Assembly (NCBI GenBank): GCA_964449175.1
Contig: CAYUYH010000099.1
Location: forward strand, 1 to 9,537
Source: CAYUYH01 sp964449175
GTDB lineage: Bacteria; Planctomycetota; Phycisphaerae; SM23-33
Reading direction: 5' to 3'
DNA length: 9,537 bases
In this document: piece by piece, positions 5,570-9,537 of the stretch
How positions within the stretch are numbered: position 1 is the stretch's first letter
How the letters are laid out: each line of letters starts with the position of its first letter
Notes under the pieces: model-generated
Told to the model about the DNA's origin: nothing
The model's database searches: none
Seen by the model: only the letters and a program-made list of their open reading frames with translations
Made by a program: the position numbers and the translations under genes

Positions 5570-6808
5570 GTGCGATCGATAGAGCTCTTTGCAGGCGCGG
5601 GTGGGTTGGCATTGGGGACCGCGCAAGGAGGTCTCCGGCATATCGCTGTTCTTGACTGGGATCGGCACGCGTGCCAAACCCTCATGCGCAACAAGGAATC
5701 AGGCGTGCGCCATGTGCGCGATTGGAGGATCGTGGAGGGAGATGTCCGGCAATACGACTTTCGACCGCATGAAGGGCAAGTCGACGTACTCTGCGGCGGC
5801 CCCCCGTGTCAGCCGTTCTCGATTGGGGGAAGGCACCTTGGGCATAATGACGGCCGTGACATGTTCCCGGAGGCCGTGCGCGCGGTACGGCAGATCAAGC
5901 CCAAGGCGTTCATACTTGAGAACGTGAGGGGTCTGCTCCGACGCGGGTTCGCAAACTACTACAACTACATCATCCACCAGCTCTGTTTTCCTGACGTGAC
6001 ACTGCGAGGGGATGAGGAGTGGCCGCACCACCTAGCCCGCCTCGAACGCTTGTGCACGGGGGGAAGACACAAGGGGCTTCGCTACAATGTCGTGTACCAG
6101 ATTCTGAATGCGGCTGACTACGGAATCCCGCAGCGGCGCGCGCGGGTAATTATCGTTGGGCTACGCGCTGATCTGGGGATAGAGTTCTCGTTTCCCGCAC
6201 CGACGCACAGTGAAGATGCGCTTCTGCATGACAAATGGGTAACTGGACTGTACTGGGAGAGACATCGCATATCTCGGAAGAAGCGCCCTGAGGCCCCGGC
6301 TCGCCTGAGGGGGCGAATAGCGCGATTGGCTTGTCTATGGACCGATGCTTTGGGCAAGCCCTGGCGGACGGTGCGAGATGCGATATCTGACCTCCCCCGG
6401 GTGGCCGTTGGGAAGTCGGGCCCTGGCATCCCCAACCACTACCTCAACCCTGGGGCGCGAAGCTATGCAGGCCACACGGGGAGTAGCCTTGACGAACCAG
6501 GGAAGACCTTGAAAGCTGGGGATCACGGTGTTCCCGGTGGGGAGAACACGGTGCTTCCGGACGACGGGAGCATACGGTACTTCTCCGTGCGGGAATGCGC
6601 GCGCCTGCAGACATTCCCAGATGACTGGGTCTTTGAAGGCTCCTGGACGGAAGCCATGAGACAACTTGGGAATGCTGTCCCTGTTTCTCTGGGTGCCGTC
6701 GTAACGAGGAAGCTAGTGCGCCTCCTCCGTCTGGCCGACGTGACTGCGAAGGGTCTGAAGCGGGGAACGCGCAATCAAGCCTTGAATCGTTCCTTGACCC
6801 AATCCTGA
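5570..6808 (+). CDS. DNA (cytosine-5) methyltransferase of the Eco29kI-like system
   Basis: 412 aa. The start is GTG 5570 with GGGAGG 6 nt upstream; an overlapping ATG at 5568 is in another frame and stops after four codons. It transfers a methyl group from S-adenosylmethionine to C5 of cytosine. C5-methylase motifs appear in order: I ELFAGAGG (5-12), IV GGPPCQPFS with catalytic Cys80, VI ENV (117-119), VIII QRRAR (188-192), and X GNAVP (367-371). The segment between VIII and about residue 330 is the target-recognition domain. There is no N-terminal helix-turn-helix, so the repressor role seen in SsoII-type methylases is not expected. The neighbouring endonuclease suggests it protects CCGCGG. 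The 3' end overlaps the endonuclease gene tail-to-tail by 34 bp. Family call is very sure; specificity is inferred. Confidence 0.95.
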   Translation: MRSIELFAGAGGLALGTAQGGLRHIAVLDWDRHACQTLMRNKESGVRHVRDWRIVEGDVRQYDFRPHEGQVDVLCGGPPCQPFSIGGRHLGHNDGRDMFPEAVRAVRQIKPKAFILENVRGLLRRGFANYYNYIIHQLCFPDVTLRGDEEWPHHLARLERLCTGGRHKGLRYNVVYQILNAADYGIPQRRARVIIVGLRADLGIEFSFPAPTHSEDALLHDKWVTGLYWERHRISRKKRPEAPARLRGRIARLACLWTDALGKPWRTVRDAISDLPRVAVGKSGPGIPNHYLNPGARSYAGHTGSSLDEPGKTLKAGDHGVPGGENTVLPDDGSIRYFSVRECARLQTFPDDWVFEGSWTEAMRQLGNAVPVSLGAVVTRKLVRLLRLADVTAKGLKRGTRNQALNRSLTQS

Positions 6809-7614
6809 TTCAACAGCTTTGGCCACCTATCGGGCTCTGCCTTGCACAATCCCAGAAAGTGGAATTCTATGGCGCGCGTGATCCTGTCTGCGGTCTGCCC
6901 GGATCTTGAGACTTGCGCGTCTGCCCATGATCGTCCGGGGTGTAGCACGTCCCAGTCGGATCGCTCCCTCCGCGCGGTGTCCCCATGCTTCCCTATTCCC
7001 GAACACACTGCGATTTCGTTGTTCCACACAGGTTTGTAGGCATGAATCAGGTAGTCCTCCGCAGCCTTCTGCCAACCACTCTGGATGACCAGATAGCGGC
7101 ACGAGAGATCTCCCAGACAAAGGTTCTCAACGCTGCGGATGGTCTTCACGTGCTCGTTCAGGCGAGCGCATATCCTGGGTCCTTGCTCTTTCGGAGTCTT
7201 GGCCTTGGGGTTGGACGGGTCAGCCTTCCCCACATAGATTGGGACAGAAGTCCCCCGGATGGCGCGGTATGCCGGGAAGGCGCCACAATAGTAGAGTGCG
7301 TAGACCCCTGAACCGTAGAACATCCCGAGGCCCTCGAACCTAACAGGTTCCACTTCCTCCAGGAGTCTCCCGATGAGCATTCCCGTCGTCTTGGGGTCAG
7401 TCGGGTCCAGCACGTAGTTCGGCGGGCGGATTGGGTCAAGCTTCTCGCCCAAGTCCCCCAAGGCCTGTCTTGCAGACCACACTCTCGCCAAGAGCTTGCG
7501 CGACTGGGCCTTCCCAGGACTCGCTTCGTGCTCCCTCGTTGACGCTTCCCGAACGGCTGCCTCGAGGGCATCCAAGGCCTCAAGCAGCCTAACGTACTGG
7601 TCTGCCTTCCGCAT
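6775..7614 (-). CDS. GIY-YIG type II restriction endonuclease, Eco29kI family
   Basis: 279 aa from ATG 7614, longer than Eco29kI itself (about 214 aa). The nuclease core shows GVY (103-105) with YYC, then IYVGK (126-130) as the GIY and YIG elements. It continues with Arg151-x3-His155 (RLNEH), Glu186 (AEDYLI) and Asn198 (VWNNE). This Y, Y, R-x3-H, E, N order, including the 12-residue step from Glu to Asn, is that of Eco29kI. The block GIGKHGDTARRERSDWD-LHPGR (206-228) is also typical. Known members (Eco29kI, Cfr42I, NgoMIII) cut CCGCGG, so that is the predicted target. Residues 1-70 are an extra helical, charged N-terminal part. No Shine-Dalgarno is visible before the ATG and the predicted leader is only about 10 nt, which would keep expression low. 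Convergent with the methylase, divergent from vsr. Confidence 0.92.
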   Translation of the reverse strand: MRKADQYVRLLEALDALEAAVREASTREHEASPGKAQSRKLLARVWSARQALGDLGEKLDPIRPPNYVLDPTDPKTTGMLIGRLLEEVEPVRFEGLGMFYGSGVYALYYCGAFPAYRAIRGTSVPIYVGKADPSNPKAKTPKEQGPRICARLNEHVKTIRSVENLCLGDLSCRYLVIQSGWQKAAEDYLIHAYKPVWNNEIAVCSGIGKHGDTARRERSDWDVLHPGRSWADAQVSRSGQTADRITRAIEFHFLGLCKAEPDRWPKLLNQDWVKERFKA

Positions 7615-7620
7615 GTGAGG

Positions 7621-7636
7621 TACAATCGGGATTGTA
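7621..7636. promoter_or_regulatory. palindrome TACAAT-CGGG-ATTGTA in the endonuclease/vsr divergent region
   Basis: A perfect 6-bp inverted repeat with a 4-nt centre. Read on the minus strand, TACAAT at 7631-7636 is a 5/6 -10 box for the endonuclease gene, with a start near 7624. The left half is a -10-like hexamer on the plus strand, facing vsr (start 7667). No good -35 hexamer is visible for either direction (best 3/6). It may be an operator as well as a promoter core. Confidence 0.5.
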
Positions 7637-7666
7637 GCTCATTGTTCTTTAGGCTTCCATTGTCCC

Positions 7667-8122
7667 GTGGACACACTCACCCCAACTGAACGAAGCCTGC
7701 GGATGGCGCTCGTCCGGAGCAAGAACACCAAGCCGGAGCTGCTGGTGCGGCATATTGTGCACTCCATGGGGTATCGGTACCGGTTGCACGTCGCGGGCTT
7801 GCCGGGTTGCCCAGACCTTGTGTTCCCCTCAAGGAAGAAGGTCATCTTCGTGCACGGGTGCTTCTGGCATCAACATGCCTGCCACATGGGCAATCGTATG
7901 CCCAAGTCACGCGTGGAGTTCTGGAGGAAGAAACTAGAGGGGAACAAGCGCCGAGACGCCAAGCACAGGCGACAGCTGCGGCATCTTGGATGGGGGGCCT
8001 TGACCGTATGGGAATGTCAGTTGCAGCCGAAGGCGCTGCTGAAGCTCATGGCAAGGCTTCATCACTTCCTCGATACCCCGAACCCTCTTGCCCGAAGGAG
8101 ACGCTCCCCAAGGAGGCGGTGA
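7667..8122 (+). CDS. vsr: Vsr (very short patch repair) T:G mismatch endonuclease
   Basis: 151 aa. GTG 7667 is taken as start because it gives the normal family N-terminus (TPTERSLRMALVRSKNTKPELLVR); the ribosome-binding site is weak. Vsr nicks 5' of the T in T:G mismatches that arise when 5-methylcytosine deaminates, starting repair back to C:G. Present are Glu25 (KPE), catalytic Asp50 (GCPDLVFP), His63 and His68 in FVHGCFWHQH, the intercalating Phe66-Trp67, and zinc ligands Cys65, His70, Cys72 and Cys117 (WEC). Numbering is one less than in E. coli Vsr. All key residues are intact. The C-terminal tail is strongly basic (RRRRSPRRR). E. coli Vsr acts at Dcm sites; here the partner methylase is expected to mark CCGCGG, so recognition should differ. 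Ends 32 bp from the convergent PHP gene. Confidence 0.95.
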   Translation: MDTLTPTERSLRMALVRSKNTKPELLVRHIVHSMGYRYRLHVAGLPGCPDLVFPSRKKVIFVHGCFWHQHACHMGNRMPKSRVEFWRKKLEGNKRRDAKHRRQLRHLGWGALTVWECQLQPKALLKLMARLHHFLDTPNPLARRRRSPRRR

Positions 8123-8154
8123 GCCCGCTTCCGAGTGATGGGTCGCCCACGCTC

Positions 8155-9021
8155 TCAGTCCAGCAGGCGGTCGGCGACGATGCCGGCGATCATGGTTCGG
8201 CTCACGCGAGGTTGGCCTAGCTTGACGGTCGGCTTGAGGGAGCCGTGGAAGTCCGACCCGCCTGTTACCCCAAGATTCAGCTCCCGCGCGATATCCAAGT
8301 ACAGCCGTGTCTGGGCGGCGTCGTGATCGCTGTGATACACCTCGATGGCGTCCAGGCCGGCGTCGGCGAAGCGGCGGACGATCTGCCGCAGCTCGTCGGC
8401 GTCGCGGCAGAGCAGTTGGGCCGGATGGGCAAGGGCGGCGAGGCCGCCGGCGGCGTGGATAGACTCGATCACCGAAGCCGGCGGGATCTTGTCCTTCTCC
8501 ACGTAGGCCGGGGCGTCCGTGCCGATGTACCGGTCGAACGCCTCGTCGATCGAGCGGGCCAGCCCCTTCACAAGCATCGCCTGTGCGATGTGCCCGCGGC
8601 CCAGGACGTACTCATCGCCACGGGCGGCGGCGGCCTGTGCGGCGACGTCGTCCATGTCGATGGCCAGGCCGAGCGACTGGAGGGCGGCGATGATCTTGGG
8701 GTTCCGCTCCTCGCGTGCGTCCCGCAGCTCGCCTGCCAGGCGGGCCAGGGCACCCGAGTCGGCGTCCACGCCCAGGCCAAGGATGTGCAGCGTGCCCGGG
8801 GCGAATTCAGCGGATACCTCCACGCCGGCGATGAAGTGCAGGTCGGGGAATCCCCCCGCCGCCTGCCGCGCCGCAGCAAGCCCGGCCGTGCTGTCATGGT
8901 CGGTCAGCGCGACGGCCAGCAGCTCGGCCGCGTCCGCACGGGCGATCAGCTCCGCCGGGGCAAAGCTCCCGTCTGACGCGGAGCTGTGCGTGTGCAGATC
9001 GACGAACCTTCTGTCACTCAT
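8155..9021 (-). CDS. PHP-domain metal-dependent phosphoesterase (nucleoside 3',5'-bisphosphate phosphatase / RNase AM-like)
   Basis: 288 aa, the usual size for YciV/RnaAM-type proteins. These are trinuclear-metal enzymes that hydrolyse phosphate from 3',5'-bisphosphonucleotides or trim RNA 5' ends in the cytoplasm (family knowledge). PHP motifs appear in order: DLHTHSSASDG (8-18), LTDHDS (39-44), GVEVS (66-70), His79, GRGHIAQAM (141-149), AHPAQ (198-202), EVYHSDH (227-233) and GGSDFHG (254-260), which supply the metal ligands. The helical insert between about residues 90 and 140 is normal for this subgroup. No good Shine-Dalgarno is present; the -10 box lies only 6 nt before the ATG, so the mRNA may be leaderless. 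Its substrate cannot be fixed from sequence. Base composition matches lexA and mnmE, not the restriction island. Confidence 0.9.
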   Translation of the reverse strand: MSDRRFVDLHTHSSASDGSFAPAELIARADAAELLAVALTDHDSTAGLAAARQAAGGFPDLHFIAGVEVSAEFAPGTLHILGLGVDADSGALARLAGELRDAREERNPKIIAALQSLGLAIDMDDVAAQAAAARGDEYVLGRGHIAQAMLVKGLARSIDEAFDRYIGTDAPAYVEKDKIPPASVIESIHAAGGLAALAHPAQLLCRDADELRQIVRRFADAGLDAIEVYHSDHDAAQTRLYLDIARELNLGVTGGSDFHGSLKPTVKLGQPRVSRTMIAGIVADRLLD

Positions 9022-9027
9022 GGCCTC

Positions 9028-9056
9028 AGTCTATCCGATCCCCGCCCACCGGCCAA
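9028..9056 (-). promoter_or_regulatory. promoter for the PHP gene, predicting a leaderless mRNA
   Basis: TTGGCC (9051-9056), 17-nt spacer, TAGACT (9028-9033) on the minus strand: each 4/6 with ideal spacing. Only 6 nt separate the -10 box from the ATG, so transcription would begin at or next to the start codon. Confidence 0.5.
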
Positions 9057-9097
9057 ACTGACTTGCGCTTGACTCCCCCTTCGCCCGCACATCCGCC

Positions 9098-9214
9098 CCG
9101 CCTGCGGCGGGCTGGGTGAGTTCAAACCGAGCATCCAGTTACACAGAAGGCCCCCCCCCCCGCGGGGCGGGGTGTGGAAATTGGCTATACCGATTAGGTG
9201 GCCACCCCGCCCCA
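9098..9214. repeat. intergenic repeat, copy 1 (broken at the N gap)
   Basis: Begins CCGCC-TGC-GGCGG then GCTGGGTGAGTTCAAAC, as copy 3 does 310 bp further on. It goes on to CATCCAGTTAC-CAGAAGGCCCC. The right half (GGGGTGTGGAAATTGG...) diverges from copies 2 and 3, where GGGGCCTTCTG would be expected. It has an eleven-base C run (9151-9161). Divergence beside the gap may be sequencing error. Confidence 0.7.
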
Positions 9215-9224
9215 NNNNNNNNNN
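9215..9224. other. assembly gap (10 Ns)
   Basis: Ten Ns within repeat DNA; the true length of the gap is unknown. Translations crossing it contain X and are not genes. Confidence 0.99.
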
Positions 9225-9230
9225 GTGTGT

Positions 9231-9336
9231 ACAACCCGAGCACCCATTAACACAGACGCCCCCGCCCGGGGGGGGGCCTTCTGTGCAATTGGGCTATCCG
9301 TCTTCGGTCGCCACGGCGACCTACGCCGGACAAGTG
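9231..9336. repeat. intergenic repeat, copy 2
   Basis: Matches copy 3 with a shift of 201 bp: ACACAGA...GGGGCCTTCTGTGCAATTGGGC, then a GGTCGC-CACG-GCGACC hairpin (9306-9321), ending in CCGGACAAGTG. Two stem-loops per copy are kept, with changes that preserve pairing at the outer stem (GCAGAA/TTCTGC in copy 3, ACAGA/TTCTGT here). After it come GAGGC-TGC-GCCTC (9347-9359) and a CGCCCC/GGGGCG stem (9367-9389). Confidence 0.75.
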
Positions 9337-9389
9337 AGATTCGCTCGAGGCTGCGCCTCTGCGCGGCGCCCCTCGCGTTGCTCGGGGCG

Positions 9390-9435
9390 TTGAACTCACG
9401 GGCCATCCCGCCTGCGGCGGGCTGGGTGAGTTCAA
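9390..9435. repeat. nested hairpin at the left edge of copy 3
   Basis: TTGAACTCAC (9390-9399) pairs perfectly with GTGAGTTCAA (9426-9435), enclosing CCCGCC-TGC-GGCGGG (9407-9421). In copy 1 only the inner stem and right arm are well kept. Confidence 0.75.
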
Positions 9436-9537
9436 ACTGAACATCCAGTTACGCAGAAGGCCCCCCCAGCGGCGGGGCCTTCTGCGCAATTGGGCGATAC
9501 GTATTAGGTCGCCACCGCGACCTACCCCGGACAAGTG
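9407..9537. repeat. intergenic repeat, copy 3 (runs to the window edge)
   Basis: The most intact copy. It carries a 13-bp stem CGCAGAAGGCCCC/GGGGCCTTCTGCG (9452-9464 and 9474-9486, 9-nt loop) and an 8-bp stem TAGGTCGC-CACC-GCGACCTA (9505-9524), ending in CCGGACAAGTG. No protein is encoded. The first stem could stop transcription, but it lacks a T run. Confidence 0.8.

Larger units (their letters stand above)
5493..8122. other. Eco29kI-like restriction-modification-Vsr island
   Basis: Three genes of one defence system: methyltransferase (+), endonuclease (-) and Vsr (+). Its codons end in A or T far more often than its neighbours: in the first 60 codons, 39 of 60 end in G/C in the methylase against 51 of 60 in lexA (counted by eye). 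It is packed between lexA and the PHP gene, with 94 bp on the left and 32 bp on the right. No integrase, transposase, or clear flanking direct repeat is visible, so the mode of entry is unknown. Confidence 0.8.

Noticed and set aside
5568..5582. ATG overlapping the GTG start of the methylase
   Set aside because: It gives a four-codon frame ending in TAG; GTG keeps the methylase frame and the conserved N-terminus.
5472..8148. Possible flanking direct repeat of the restriction island (TGATG...GGGCGCC against TGATGGGTCGCCC)
   Set aside because: Short and imperfect with gaps; not enough to call an insertion duplication.
9172..9534. Open frames in the right-end repeats
   Set aside because: Some cross the N gap and all run through hairpin repeats; no protein features.

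Overview
The window looks like a piece of a high-GC chromosome. The best guess is a member of the Planctomycetota (Phycisphaerae-like), inferred from the degenerate MnmE switch region, the LexA variant and the small coiled-coil protein; there is no rRNA or other phylogenetic marker to settle it. A run of ten Ns near the right end, inside repeats, suggests a draft or metagenome scaffold.

Left part (1-3340, minus strand): the start of a multi-spanning membrane protein of the 7TM type usually joined to an inactive transglutaminase domain (cut by the window edge), then mnmE (tRNA U34 modification GTPase), then a Gfo/Idh/MocA-family NAD(P)-dependent oxidoreductase. The oxidoreductase has a good sigma70-type promoter and a palindrome in its 5' leader.

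Middle (3340-5475): about 500 bases of non-coding DNA rich in inverted repeats. It includes an exact 19-bp tandem duplication and a cluster of GTTGCC/GGCAAC palindromes. These lie upstream of a near-perfect sigma54 (-24/-12) promoter that faces a 93-aa coiled-coil protein. Then comes lexA, with a promoter whose -10 box sits inside a TGTTAGC-N11-GCTAACA palindrome, and a strong leader hairpin close to its Shine-Dalgarno sequence. An unexplained ORF with coding-like base periodicity lies between that promoter and lexA.

Right part (5476-8122): a three-gene restriction island with clearly lower GC3. It holds a C5 cytosine methyltransferase, a convergent GIY-YIG endonuclease of the Eco29kI family (predicted site CCGCGG) and a divergent Vsr mismatch endonuclease. 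The methylase protects, the endonuclease cuts unmodified CCGCGG, and Vsr would repair T:G mismatches from deaminated 5-methylcytosine. CCGCGG is absent inside the island but occurs 12 times to its left and twice to its right in this window. The island sits between lexA and a convergent PHP-domain phosphoesterase gene (8155-9021, minus).

Right end (9061-9537): no gene; three imperfect copies of a hairpin-rich intergenic repeat surround the N gap.
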